This document shows positions 47,481 through 59,876 of a DNA stretch of 64,000 nucleotides, in pieces. Location: positions 38,517,079 through 38,581,078 of the forward strand of contig CM049309.1 in the NCBI GenBank assembly GCA_026874595.1, written 5' to 3'. How positions within the stretch are numbered: position 1 is the stretch's first letter; each line of letters starts with the position of its first letter. This stretch comes from Sipunculus nudus (lineage: Eukaryota; Annelida; Sipuncula; Golfingiida; Sipunculidae). The position numbers were made by a program, and so were the translations under genes. The notes below the pieces were generated by a model. It did not search any database and was not told the DNA's origin. It saw only the letters and a list, made by a program, of their open reading frames with translations.

Positions 47481-48449
47481 TAGAATAAGAATAAGAATAA
47501 TTATATATAATATATAATTTATTTTAATAATTCTAACAACAATATATTTAAAGAATATATATTTATTTTATATAAAATAAAACGAATTAACGGAAATAAA
47601 ACACTGAAAATGGACTAAAAGGTAAAAGAAATGCTAAATAAATCAAGAAATACAGGCAAATATATAACCTTTGTACAAAGATTCAGAGAGGTTAATACAT
47701 AAACCAAACATTTTCGATTGAATATTCTTCATAAAAGCTTTTTAAAGCTTTTTTCTTTAGTGAATTCCATTTGCAAAAATGATTCAAGCAAGCATTAATT
47801 GAATAACGAAAGGATAAAAGAGTTAAAAAGTAATAATGAATACAGTAATTGAATACTTGGTATTGCTATGTTTGTATGTTTAACAAAATGTAAAAATATA
47901 TGTCAAACTGGTTTAGTAATAATGTGTTGCTAAATTTAACCTACGTTTATATATTTATGTAAATATAGTTTCGTCCTTGAGATTAGTTATCAGAAACCTT
48001 AACCCTTAAATTTTGTAACAGAATGTTAAAATGTTTGAAAGTTATCGTACCTTTGACTTTTCGTAATTCGTTGGAAAATGTATAACGAATGTTTCTCAAA
48101 TAAACATTAGAGATTAAATGGTTGAAAATGATCGCAACTAGGACATGACTTTTAAATATTATCCGGGAATTTTCGTTCCGTTGATATTCGAATTCCTGTT
48201 TAAATAGACAAGGAATAAAAACCGTGTTATCTATGGAAAAAATGTTATCTATGGAAAAAAACTCATTCCAAGCTTATTTCTATTTCATCAACAGTAATAT
48301 ATCTTTAATAGAATGATGACTTGACCTGTGCGCCGTTGCTTGGAATTCAGACGTAATTATATATCCTTCCAAGACCACCCTTGATAATGGTTGACCTCGA
48401 CTGTTTCTGTTTGTGGGACAGAACTCTGGACTCCTCTGTTGCTAAGATG
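47481..48449. other. No recognisable feature
   Basis: Very AT-rich. No coding pattern. Confidence 0.4.
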
Positions 48450-48908
48450 CCATGGTCGTCTTTATATTCGCGAGGGTTTCAAATTCGCGATACTCGCGTT
48501 GGGGGAATTATCTCGAAAATAAAATTTTCCTGAATAAAAGTCCAATCGTGGAAGGCAAGTTGCAAGGTAAAACACGTTTAAATTTGATAAATATAATTAT
48601 AGATTTTGTATTTTCATAAACTGCTTGCTATTATTAATTATATCAGATCTTTTAAATTATCGAAATAAATGAACAATAATTTAAACTAGTTCGAAATTCT
48701 CTTGGGTTCACGTCCATCTATTTTAACAATTTTTTGCTCTCATATTAATCGATGTAAACAATTCATAATATATACATATTATTTTAGATTATTCATGATT
48801 ACTTTGTATAGGTTTCTAATATGGTTAGATCGCGAAAATGGAGCCCTTGCGAATCACTGAAAAAATTTATACCGCGAAATTTTAACCCCGCGAATATGAA
48901 GCCAACAG
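48450..48908. mobile_element. MITE of the 'TTCGCGAGG' family, copy 4
   Basis: Left tggtcgtctttatattcgcg with agggtttcaaattcgcg. Right accgcgaaattttaacc, then cgcgaatatgaagccaaca. The inverted arms match copy 1. Confidence 0.65.
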
Positions 48909-50317
48909 GAATACGTGACTTTTGCAGTGAAGTCGGAGGCCCCCCACAAACCTTGGACGGAGCGGGATTACAACCCTTGGCATATGCCATGCGATATAGA
49001 TGAATATATGTTGTCTTCGTCCAAAAATGTGCCGCATCATACATACATCAGGGGAAGGAGCAAGTAAGATGACCTGGCCAGAAACCAGGCCAGCTTGAGT
49101 AAAAAAAAAACAAAACAATTATAATATGTTCCGCAATACATATACTACTGAGCGGAATCTGCTGAGCAATGATGTGAAAAAAATACTCCGTGAAAACAAC
49201 CTGAGCGTTGTGACCTCACCGGGAAGGTATTCGGGGTTTTATACCTGGTGAGGTAAAACTATAAGGGAATCCCACGGTGAGGGGGAAGTGAGCTGACAGC
49301 TTCCGCTAGCCAGTTATTTCACGTCTATTTACTCTGAGTGCCGTGGAAAACTTCCGAGAATCCGAGAAAACTGGACAGGTGGTTGTTCCTCGGTCACGGC
49401 TCGCGGGGACCAAGGCTGAGACTTATATAAAGAAGCGTTAGACTTGGATGGCATGGTATCTATGCAACGACTTGCTATGTTTACCGCAGTCGTTCGTCAG
49501 GTGGGCCTGCCACAAGCGTCGAAAACGTGCAATTGGATTATTAGAAACAAGGCGTAGCCTCACATCTGTCGGCCGCAAATAGTCACGCCGGACCAGCCGT
49601 TATACGTGAAAGCTGTGTACATTATTAAGCTCATCATTATTGATCAGCAGATATAAATTAGGGGGTCCCAAGCAGACATTCCTGTGTTTTCTCTTGTCAA
49701 AGTGTACATTTATTAGTCCTACTTGCGGCTCAGGGTGGTCTTAAACGGCCCGGTCCATGATTATTTTCCTGATGTTATATGACAGTTATAATATTTTCCG
49801 TATATACGTTATGCCGACATTACGAAATGTTGATTGCATAATTTTTGTTTTGATTAAATTGAAATATAAGATTTTGAATATATCTGAATTAAGCTATGTA
49901 TGTGTTTTCAATTGCATGTCCGAATAATTGTTGCCTAATGTACGATTTTTGCTCAGCAATTTCCGGGAAGCAGTTCCCATGTTTCCAAGCTGTTTCGCCC
50001 ACCCGAACCGTTCTTACATTTAGATAAATCCAAAAGATGGTGCCTGCGCCCCTGGTTGCTGTAGAAACCCAGGGTTACAGGAACTTTGTCGGACCGAGCT
50101 AGTTTGTATGGTATGAAAAGTAAACTTCTGCCTCCTCCAGGGAAACAAATAAAAAAAAATAAATTTAATTATATATTTATGGGTTTCTCTGTGAAAGCAA
50201 ACTTCAAGTGACCGTGCAAAAGGTATCATGTTTTTAGTATTTTAACATGCTGTGTCAAAGACGATGAAGTACCCCTGATATCAAACTTTTGTATTTCGGG
50301 GGATTTAACTCAGCAAG
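48909..50317. other. Unassigned; hairpin and TATA-like site
   Basis: gacctcaccgggaaggtat (49211-49229) pairs with atacctggtgaggt (49240-49253). TATATAAA lies at 49424-49431, with ATGs from 49448 on and a cag/gtgggc donor-like site at 49500. No recognisable protein follows. Confidence 0.3.
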
Positions 50318-50650
50318 GCAAGTGAAATAACGTGAAACCTCAAGTGAAATGACGTGATACCTTAAGTGAAATAACATAAAACCTCAAGTAAATAACGTGA
50401 AACCTCATATGAAAAAAACGTGAAACCTCAAGTGAAATAACGTGAAACCTCGAGTGAAATAACGTGAAACCTCAAGTGAATTAACGTGAAACCTCAAGTG
50501 AAATTACGTGAAACCTCAAGTGAAATTACGTGAAACCTCGAGTGAAATCACGTGAAACCTCAAGTGAAATCACGTGTAACCTCAAGTAAAATAACGTGAA
50601 CTCGCAAGCGAAATAACGTGAAACCTCAAGTGAAACAATGTGAAACCTCC
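50318..50650. repeat. 23-bp minisatellite, about 14 units
   Basis: Unit aacgtgaaacctcaagtgaa plus three bases, nearly uniform. Contiguous units without spacers. Confidence 0.92.
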
Positions 50651-51600
50651 ATGTGTTAAAATCATATTATACTAACCATCCCCTCCCCCCCCCCCCCCCA
50701 AAAAAAATTTAAGTCCATCTTGGTGTTTTTTTTAACATCTACTATTCGCAGAGTCAATTAAAAGATCGACACAAGGGAGTATTCTCCCTAAGCAAGATCG
50801 CCACAGCACAGTTCTACTGAACAGACAAAATAAAATCAACCGGCTTTTATTACAGCTATTCAGATTCATATCTCCCTCCATTTAAATGGTGAAATATATT
50901 TCTTATCAACCACATACTTTTACCTAACATATCATTTAAGTGAGTATTGCTTCCGTATTCCGGAGAAAGGGGTTCATGTTTTTTATACACTGGGCATGCT
51001 CTTTTTTTTGCGACGTATGTACGTTTGTGTTTACCACTTTACGTTCGCTATTTCTTCAACACTGCAGACATAATTGCAATAGCGGATACCGGAAACGTTT
51101 GGTACCGGAAGTGATTTTCCGGTGCCACCTGTTGACCGCTGTGGCAGTTTACCTTGAGTCTCGCCTGATTTAATGGAAGCAAGGGGCATACATTCCCGCC
51201 GCTGAGAGATTGCTTGCCATTCCTGAGTCTGTATTGTGTACAGATTCCGTACACTTGATGAACTTAGTATTAACTTAGAACAGCGGCAGCTACCAGCTGA
51301 GTCGGCGAAGTGATTCTACAGATTACTGTAATTACATACAGCTATTTATTCGATAAGTATTATAGTCACTGGCAGTGATAAAAAATGTGTGTTTTTTTTT
51401 CAAGTGCGCCAGTCGATCAGCCAACCGTTATAAATAAGTATATATCAAGTGTTTAAACAAAGTATGAAAGTCGAGTAAAGAGTGAATTTTGAAAATCCTG
51501 TGCATACATACGAACCTATAATCTGACGCATGTAGGATGATTGACAAACGTACAGATTGCATTTGTTAAAAAGTTTTCAAGTTATCATAAATACATTAAT
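50651..51600. other. No gene recognised; poly(C)/poly(A) junction near 50685-50707
   Basis: A C-run followed by an A-run, then unassigned sequence. Confidence 0.35.
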
Positions 51601-51604
51601 CAAA

Positions 51605-51965
51605 ATAATTTGATAATAGTTATGGCGAAAGCTTTAACAACTTAACACAGGTATTAAAAATTTACATGAATTAAGTCAATTAGATAATAGTTATGGCGAC
51701 AGCTTTCTAACTAATTGACAAAGTTATAATAATTACAATAGTTACAGTGGAACCTCACAATTACGACCACCTTTGGAACTGACCAAAATGGTCGTAATTT
51801 TGGGGTGGTCATGTTTGTGAAGTTCTAAATTACTTGCATCATATATATGGGACCAAGAAAAGTGATCGTAAATATGGGGATGGTCGAAATTGTAGGGTTG
51901 TCGTAAGGCGGGGTTCCACTGTACATTAATTCGATAATAATTACGGTGACTGGAAGCCAGGATTG
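51605..51965. repeat. Short tandem repeat, third unit split by a MITE
   Basis: 'gataatagttatggcgaaagc' recurs near 51610 and 51680 with variation, and a third decayed unit (gataataattacggtgactg) follows the MITE at 51745-51921. Confidence 0.5.
51745..51921. mobile_element. Intact 177-bp pogo/Tigger-like MITE
   Basis: TA at 51743-51744 and 51922-51923 flank CAGTGGAACCTCACAATTAC and GTAAGGCGGGGTTCCACTG. The interior has gtggtcgtaa-type repeats. It is the reference for the split copy 5429/9051. Confidence 0.82.
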
Positions 51966-52046
51966 GTTAACCTTGATGGTCTTCATTCTTGTTTATGTAG
52001 CCATCAACATGTGCACAAAATTATTATTTAAAACGCAGATTTCTAT

Positions 52047-52049
<3 letters not shown>

Positions 52050-52081
<32 letters not shown>
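52050..52081. repeat. (TA)n microsatellite
   Basis: About 16 perfect units. Confidence 0.95.
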
Positions 52082-52086
<5 letters not shown>

Positions 52087-52234
52087 GAACTTAGGAAAAT
52101 CTTTGCATAAATCTGAATCTGTGTATACTAATATTGTGATTTGACTGTCGTAGATATTGACCCCGTTTACGATATAATCTTCATAAAACTGAAGATTCAT
52201 GACGTCATATCCTGTGTTGTGTGATGGTCACATG

Positions 52235-52946
52235 CAGGGGCAAATACAGGAATTTAGAATGGGGGGGGGGGGGGTGGGGGGGGGGTGGGTTCACTTTGCG
52301 AGGCAGCGAAGCGGGTGAGCCGAGGAGGGGGGGGGGGATATTTTGAAAATTTAGGTTGTAATCGTGCCTTCGGGGGTAGCTTATATTCATTATAAAGCAA
52401 GACGTACATTGTAACTGTTCTATACACTTTGTCTTTAACTTTCATTATGAACATACTGAATTGGTGTAACTTTTAGATTACTTGAAGACTACTTTAGGCA
52501 AAATAAAAAGGCTTCAACACGTCCAATGGAAAAAAAGAGCGTCATGTGCATCAAAGGCAAAATTAAAGTATTATCATACTATCGTATTTATCAAAGCCAT
52601 GAATTCAAGGTATTTTATCTTGCACATACAAACAAATTTTTTTCTCTTGAAATAAAATCTACAAAAAATAGGAATGATGATGATTGAACTTGAAAATCAC
52701 AATATTGAACATGAATATAATCCACTACAAGTAAATTTGAAGTCATCTATGCAATAGTTAATGTTTTAGAGTGGACTTCATACAACTCTCGTATGCAGAA
52801 GTATAAGAGAAAACAACCGGCGCGAAATCCGGCGCGCATTTTTGACTGGAACCATGACGGTGAACTATAAGTTTTTTTCACAGATCATTTTTGGGGTGGG
52901 GTCGAAAAAGGGGGCCCCTGCGCCCCCCCCCCCTTACTCCGCCCCT
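52235..52946. mobile_element. ~712-bp hAT-like element with G-rich ends
   Basis: Left CAGGGGCAAATACAGGAATT leads into a poly(G) tract. Right in reverse complement is AGGGGCGGAGTAAGGGGG. The arrangement matches CAGGGGCGGATCC-type hAT non-autonomous elements. No transposase; the duplication is unclear. Confidence 0.45.
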
Positions 52947-53804
52947 ATCATGATAAGGCAAACCTTCTTCCGGTCGGATGATTACGTATTGACTTGACTA
53001 ACAAATAACATATCAAAAGTCATTATCATGTTTGTTTCCTAAGAACATAGAACGTATATACACGTCGGTTTGTGTGTTTGTGTGTATGTGTATATATGTG
53101 TGTATTTGTGTGTGCGTATCATGCTCCCAATTTGAAAATACCTACTGTGACGAACCTTTTGCCTGTTATTGCGCAGTTCCTGTGGCTGTGTACTACACCG
53201 GAAGAGGAGAGGGTTAAAATTAATCTCCGAAGTACGAGAGTCCGAAAAATCGTATTCACGATTTTTGATGTGTACCTTCATATAGATGCATGAGGAAACT
53301 GTGATGAACACAATGGACGCACTTTTACCAAGCGATTGTGCGAACATGAACTAATGGGTGGTTCCATGTAGCGTTGCACTTGCCTGTATATATATAAAAA
53401 AACGAGAAATACCATTTTAGTGATGCATGTATGCCCAAGAGTAATTTACCTCCCTTTTCTTCAAGCCAGGGAGTGGAGAGTATGAAAAAAATTAAATCTG
53501 TTCATATCAAGAATTGTACGTACTCAATAACAAGTGCATGTACACCGGAAATGGATAAAAGATAATCGGTATGTGTGTGTTGTACCTATTTTGCACATGT
53601 TGCAGTTGAGTGTTAATAAGTTCGATTTATATATGATACAAATACATGGATCACGACCCATGTTTAAATTTTTTAGGAGATGACCAAGGAAACCTTTATT
53701 CGTCATCTTGCACAAGAAAGGTCCTGGTGGAAAACCATTTGATTATTTCCTTTGAAAGACCGTGATGCGTGACACAGAGTGTTTTCAGGCACCCTAAGCT
53801 AGAG
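52947..53804. other. No gene recognised; TG-rich stretch near 53067-53115
   Basis: (TG)n-like sequence, otherwise unassigned. Confidence 0.35.
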
Positions 53805-54110
53805 GTCATTTCTACTTGAAACGAATCTCTTCTGTTTTGGCACTCTGGGACAGGCCAGGACTACTTATCTCAACTGTCGAACTTTAAAATCAAAATTTGT
53901 TACATTTCAAGGAAACACCTTTATACACTTCACATGCGCATGACAATTATTACTTATTCCGTATAGTCCTTACCACAAAACACCTATGCATATATATAAT
54001 CTGTCTTCAAACAATTCTTATCAAGCATACTTGAAAGGGCTTCATTGTCCTCTTCACTTCATTTCTATCAACACCGCTGGTGTATTAAGAAGCCCTGGTG
54101 TATTGTTTGG
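53805..54110 (+). repeat. Dispersed repeat X, copy B, left part
   Basis: cgaatctcttctgttttggc, ggacaggccaggactactta and cttcatttctatcaacacc. It is interrupted by the Harbinger-like element and resumes at 55658. Confidence 0.62.
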
Positions 54111-54113
54111 TTA

Positions 54114-55654
54114 AGCCCCTTTCACACCGGGCCTACGTAGAGTTGCGTTGCGCGGCATACTGACTGCGCCGAAATAGGCTACGTACTAATGAAAAATTGT
54201 TGCTACGCGCAGGATTGGCGTAGTTCCTGCGTGGGTTATGCATAGGCTGGCGTACAATGACGTGTTTCGTCGGACTTGCGTAGAGTAGCGTACTCTTGCT
54301 AATAAGCAGGCCTGTCGGTACCAATAGAGGGGCAATTGCTATCACTATTTATTTAAGACATTGATCTATATATTACAAAAAGAGCATGTGAAAGTTTGGG
54401 AGTGGTAGCTTTCTGTAAAATATGAGCCTGTTTCCATGGCAACCACGGTTATTAATTTTGACAGTAAGTGTGAAATTTACAAAGAAGGTCATAGCATTGT
54501 TAGTTTTGTATATAAAATGATGAAATAAACGCGAAAATGCATTGGTGAAATATATATATTTTTAAATATATTTTCCATACACAAAATAATATGCATATTT
54601 GGCTGTATGCAAATATATGCAAATCTTCTAGTAATATTTCACATTTTTTACCCTACACATATGTTCACAGTCCTCTGTTTTTATCAAATAACACTTTCTG
54701 CTCAAACTTTATCTTGCTGAACAGGAAATGAAATATACAGTACATTTATGTTTGATAATCGTTATTATTCATCTTATTTGCATCTTAATGAATATTCATG
54801 GGACAACCATAATGACAGTGTTTCTGATTTATCTGTCTCTGCCTGTGTTATTGCCTGCGGTATATCGAACGTATGATTTTGTATGCATGTAAGTATCCAT
54901 GGTTACTGTGTAATTTTCATAGCAGAATGTATATTGACGAAATACACAAATTGAATTTGCATATTAAGAGAGACTATTTGCATAACTCGCATATATTTCT
55001 ATAATTAAGATCAAAATAACACATTTATGTTGAACAGATTTACAATCCTCATTTTTTTTTATTAAATCAACACTTTCGGTTTAAACTTTAGATTAATGGA
55101 AAGAAAATGAAGTAAAAACACATTTACATTTGCTCCTCATTGATATCCATAATATTTGCATCTAAATGAATATACATGAGACACTATAGTAATGCAAATG
55201 TTCTTGATTTATCTATCACTGCTTCTGTTATTGTCTACAATATATCGAATGAATGATTTTGTAAGCATGTAAGTATTCATTGATTTAAATGTAATTTTCA
55301 AGCAGGAAACAGGCTCATATTTTACAGAAAGCTACCACTTCAAAACTGCTATCATGCATTTTTGTGATCTATAGATCAATGCCTTTAGAAAAATTAATGA
55401 AAGCAATTGCCCCTTTTTGGTACCGGCGAACCCCACGGGCTGATAGACTATTAGGCATGGCGTAAAGTAGCGCACAGAAGCGTAGTGTTGCGTAGACTTG
55501 CGTAAAATTGCGTACCTTCTGCGTCCATACCCTTTGCGTCCCTCGGCGTATTGCCACGTAGGCCAGCGTAGGCACGGCGAAGGGAAGCGTAAGCTCGGGG
55601 TAGACGGTACGCCGCACTAGGCAAACTCTACGTAGGCGCGGTGTGAATGCGGCT
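54114..55654. mobile_element. PIF/Harbinger-like element, 1541 bp, TTA duplication
   Basis: TTA at 54111-54113 and 55655-55657. The ends AGCCCCTTTCACACCGGGCC and, in reverse complement, AGCCGCATTCACACCGCGCC lead into long arms (~300 bp) with many GCGTA motifs; an inner arm pair is tctgtaaaatatgagcctgt / acaggctcatattttacaga. The centre holds a ~370-bp direct duplication (54655-54955 against 55025-55300). No transposase. Confidence 0.78.
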
Positions 55655-55657
55655 TTA

Positions 55658-55722
55658 GACTCTAACAATACCTAAACAGCAGTCGTCCTCTTGAGTCCGA
55701 GTATGCGCGGTGTGCGGGATTA
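55658..55722 (+). repeat. Dispersed repeat X, copy B, right part
   Basis: aatacctaaacagcagtcgt and gagtccgagtatgcgcggt match the end of copy C (60165-60210). Confidence 0.6.
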
Positions 55723-55869
55723 GGTACTAATAAACGACACATGGTAGGCCTACGCAGACACAGCGAGTGATTATTATGATAAATATATCACGAAACGTAA
55801 AGGTAAACATAAAAAATAAATAAGGTCCAATCAGTGAGAGGGGAAAATGATGTTAACAAGGAACGCCGA

Positions 55870-56190
55870 AGAACATGATCCGTACTTGGGAAAGTACCTG
55901 CTATGGTGCACACTCAAAGAGCATGACATGTTATGGTTGAAACATAATGGCACCAAGACAAGGGGCTTGTTTTGATCAGTGTGCACAGAAAAAGAACGTG
56001 ATATGGTCTTCGGGTAACGCTTTAGTGTGCGCAGACCCTGAGCGTATTATGGTCTTGGGGAAACACTTCAGTGTGCAAAGAGAAAGAACGTGATATGAGC
56101 TTTGGAAAACGCTTCAGTGTGCGCAGACAAAAGGCGCGACTTAATCTTGCGAAACGCTACAGTGTGCGCAGACAGCAACCCTGATATTGT
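55870..56190. repeat. ~58-bp minisatellite
   Basis: Units of the type 'gaaacgcttcagtgtgcgcagac...aacgtgatatggtcttgg', five or six degenerate copies. Confidence 0.75.
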
Positions 56191-56640
56191 TTTGGGAAAG
56201 CACTACAGTATACACATATGATTAAGTTGGTCTTGCCCATGGCACGATAAGAGCGTAACCCGGTCTTGGTACGCAGAAAATGAGAACGATACGTAATGTT
56301 TAACTCACCATGGCATGTTAAAGAGCGTGATCCTGTGTAAGAACTCAGAAAAACAGAGTACTAGGTAATGGTTAACTCCTCATGACACGATCAAGAGCGT
56401 GATCCGGTCTTGGTACATAGAAAAAAAGAGAGTGATAGGTAATGGTTAACAACTCATGGCACGGTAAAGAGCGTGATCGGGTCTGAATACGCATAAAAGA
56501 GAGTGAAAGGTAATGGTTAACACTTTCTGGCACGATAAAGAGCGTGATCCGGTCTGGGTACGCAGAAAAAGAGAGTGATAGGCAATGGCTAACACCTCAT
56601 GGCATGGCAAAGAGCGTGATCTGCGGGAAACGCTAATATG
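56191..56640. repeat. ~75-bp minisatellite
   Basis: Units with 'agcgtgatccggtcttggta', 'gagagtgataggtaatgg' and 'catggcacgataa', about six copies. It shares the 'agcgtgat' motif with the neighbouring 58-bp array. Confidence 0.82.
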
Positions 56641-56793
56641 GGTAAAGAGTTATTTTTAACCATGATAGGTTCTTGTCATGATAAAATAATAAACGTTTCA
56701 TACCTAAATAAACACAGCAACACGGTTATCTTAAAACATGATATTTGGACAAACAGCATGAATGAAAAACCCGGTTATATGTGTTGGTATTAT

Positions 56794-56975
56794 ATTTCAT
56801 TATATTATATTATATTATATTATATTATATCATATTATATTATATTTAATTGTATTGTGTTATATTATAAATGTATATTTATGTTGTGTAACATTATATT
56901 ATATTATATTTTATTGTATAACATTATATTTTATGATATCATATAACATAATATTATATTATATTATCACATATA
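56794..56975. repeat. (ATATT)n pentanucleotide array
   Basis: Perfect at 56794-56850, then interrupted. Confidence 0.9.
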
Positions 56976-58116
56976 TGATATTTTAAGTTATATCATATCG
57001 ATACAAATATTTACCTTAAATGTATACTTTCTATGGACTGCACAAAATTCAGTCCAGCGATAGCCATCTATTAGGGAATGCTGAGAAACTCGTGTAAACA
57101 AAGCCTGTGGCCAGATTCCCACCATTCTTTAGGTATCAGGGGGAAGCCACTGCTTGCAGGGCGGGCATCAGTGTTAACAGGCCTTTGTTGTAGGTGAGTG
57201 GTTAGCTGTGAGGCGCCTGATGTAATTCTTAGTGAACAGATAATGCGGCTCTCATCCCATTGATGGTCTGCCCAAAACGCGAAACAATAGCCCCGGCTTG
57301 AGTCGAATTGTTGTACATCCCGGCGATGTCGTCACCGCTTCATCAGCCTCAGATTCAAGAAATTCTTCTCCAAGAACCTGGATGTGTTTATCTGACAGAA
57401 ACCCTATAACCTTTGGTTTTAGCGTCAAATTTGTCAGAACCTGCATTTGTTTGTTGAATTTGTTTTACAACAGTGCGAATATTCTGCGTGTATGTGAGCT
57501 TACTGTTTGGGTGCATTCAGTATTTGTCCCAACACCCGTAGAAATACGATTCCTATTGTTGTTCAATAAACTTAATTTTTCTTTGCCTTCTGTTGTGTGG
57601 ATATATGCAGTTTCAGGTTTTCTGACCGAAGATATAACACACTTTTACTTCTAGCCCCAATTGGAGACATCTTTATTTATAGAAGGAAAACATCTGAGAA
57701 ATTTATTTCTTTGTTATAAGCTGAATCGTGCTTTTGTTCTGTTTCAGCTTCCACTAGCTGAAACAATGTAATTACACACTGTGGAACTTGGGGACCTTTG
57801 CCAGCCATTCGTGTATTTTGATCGTGAATTAGGGCATATTCTGGAGACTATTTCTGTGTGATTACGTTTTTTAGGTCTGCAGGCGAGTCGGTATGACGTC
57901 ATTGTCATGTTCTAGGTATGTCGTAAATAAACGAAATAAAAACCCTGTCTACCGAAATGCATTTATTACCGTACAGATTTCTTACCATAATGGCTCGGTT
58001 AAATCTGCAATAGGGGTTTTTAGTAGGAGACGATTGAATGTTGTACCTTAGCTGGGAAGACAACATGAAGATGCATTGTTTAAATTATTCATTCTATGTA
58101 CCTTTTCCTCTATGTT

Positions 58117-58119
<3 letters not shown>
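56976..58119. other. No gene supported
   Basis: Opposed frames at 57252-57446 (minus) and 57298-57654 (plus) overlap, and neither shows a known domain or splice context. Confidence 0.3.

Positions 58120-58154
<35 letters not shown>
58120..58154. repeat. (TA)n microsatellite
   Basis: About 17 units. Confidence 0.95.
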
Positions 58155-58157
<3 letters not shown>

Positions 58158-58564
58158 AGAGCATCATATTAAGAAAAATGGTAATGAAACCAGCGTTGAT
58201 AATAATGCTTCAATTTTACAGGTTCGGTAGCGGTGTGAGAAAAAATATTGTAATAATTAAAAAAAAACCTCAATATTTTGTTCATAATAAATACTTTTTT
58301 AATCAATGCATTTTATTTTATCATTATATTTTTTTACAAGATAAGTTATTACTTTGTGATAAAAATTAAACATTGATCATAAATAGATGTTAGTTGAGTA
58401 CTTTACTATTTAATATTATTTACTTCTTATAGGCTATGGCATTTTCATAATGAGTATATCATTTATGCAAAGAGTTAAGTGTTTGAAGAAATAATAAAAA
58501 ACATAGATGTTGCCTAAAGATATGGACTATGTATTGAATAACGTGATCTCTTGTCTAAAGTAAA

Positions 58565-58816
58565 ATGACCCACCAGGCCAGATCCTTGAACAGAAAATAT
58601 TTTGTACTGATCGCAATTATGTGTCTCATGTACACCTTCAGAAATATTAATATGCAAAATCTGAACAAATTAGAATTGTATCCTCCGAGTTATAATACGT
58701 GGCTAAACACACGTTTAGCGCCGCAGATGCATGTTAATATTAATGTTGGGGGATATAAAGACAAAAGGTCAGCTTTCTCAAGAGCGGGTATGGCTGTCAT
58801 CACAAAATTTTGCTGA
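58565..58816 (+). CDS. Weak candidate: 83-aa ORF with N-terminal membrane-anchor-like segment
   Basis: A plus-strand frame from aaaATGA to TGA. A basic N-terminus (RSLNRK) precedes a short hydrophobic run at residues 12-25 (YFVLIAIMCLMYTF), then a mixed polar stretch with LYPPSYNTWLN and VGGYKDKRSAFS. That order recalls type II Golgi anchors, but the hydrophobic run is only ~14 residues and no catalytic domain follows. No promoter or splice site was identified. It could be chance. Confidence 0.18.
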   Translation: MTHQARSLNRKYFVLIAIMCLMYTFRNINMQNLNKLELYPPSYNTWLNTRLAPQMHVNINVGGYKDKRSAFSRAGMAVITKFC

Positions 58817-59388
58817 CATATTGATCTTGTTACCAATGTGCAAATAAGTATTTTGGTGCCACTTTCATTGATGCCAGCTCAGAATGTGATGGATTTTTAA
58901 TGTTATACCATAACGTCATGAACGTCCTCACATAAAACACACGTTTCAACCATTTCTTGTGTCTGCCACTCTTGAGAGCCCTAGAAGGGTGTCCCAGTTT
59001 TGTCAATTCGTTAATTTGTTATTTGGGTCATGATTCAATCTCCCTTCAGTGGGTGGTACACAGCCCTGGTGCACGGCCATTTAGTAAAGTTCGTAGAGCG
59101 GTCTCCTTTGGCCTTTTGGTGGTAACCGCCTGAGATTCCGGCTTTTTGTCTTGGGCTACTTACAAGTTCATCATCGGTCATGTGATCGATGCGGTGAATT
59201 TGAACACCCGCTGGGAAAGTAATCTTGACATTTCAAAAACAAAAATTTAAGGATTTTCTCTTTATCCGAATATCCATATCCGAATGAAGAACTAAGGCCC
59301 ACTATCGACTTCCATGAAATGTTCTACCAGCAACCTGCAGCCCTAGGTCTATATTTATGTACAAAACTGTTCTGTGCCATCGCCTTAA

Positions 59389-59858
59389 AGGGGCCAAATC
59401 ACCTTTTTTACCTTTATAAACTAAGGTTTATCCCTTGGAGCTTTTATAAAAATAGGCAAGGAAACGTGGATATCACCGCACACAGGCTGTTTGTTTTTTG
59501 TTTATATAAATGTGTTTATATTATGTGGGGGCCCGCCAAAATAATAAATAAAAATTCAAAAAGGGCATCTAGCAGCAAGTCAGAAAAGCCAGAGCGTTGC
59601 AAATGGCGTTTTGCAACAAGTGACCTTTCTACTTGTGCATATATACAAGCTACCACCTTAGGTTACATGTTTTTCCCGCTTGTCAACATTGCTGTGTTTA
59701 CAAACATGTTGTTGATAAACAAGCTCTTATGTCCTTCACGAAGCCTTTATATGAACTGTTCACAACCACAATTACCTTAGACCATTAGCCTATTATATAC
59801 AATGAGGAAGTGAGAAATCACATAAATTCTTTTTCAAAAGGTTGGTGAATGGGCACCT
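59389..59858. mobile_element. 470-bp MITE with TTAA duplication (piggyBac-like)
   Basis: TTAA at 59385-59388 and 59859-59862. The ends AGGGGCCAAATCACC and, in reverse complement, AGGTGCCCATTCACC match at 11 of 15 positions. A partial relative lies at 20204. The long plus frame (59319-59780) spans the left boundary and is incidental. Confidence 0.72.
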
Positions 59859-59876
59859 TTAATGTTCTCTTTTCGT

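Noticed and set aside
50318-50650. Regular 23-bp repeats, considered as a CRISPR array
   Set aside because: Units are contiguous with no unique spacers, no cas genes are near, and the window is eukaryotic.
57252-57654. Overlapping opposed frames with fairly protein-like composition
   Set aside because: No splice sites, promoter or known motif, and the two strands are equally plausible, so neither is supported.
59319-59780. 153-codon plus-strand frame
   Set aside because: It crosses the TTAA boundary of a MITE at 59389 and has no recognisable domain.
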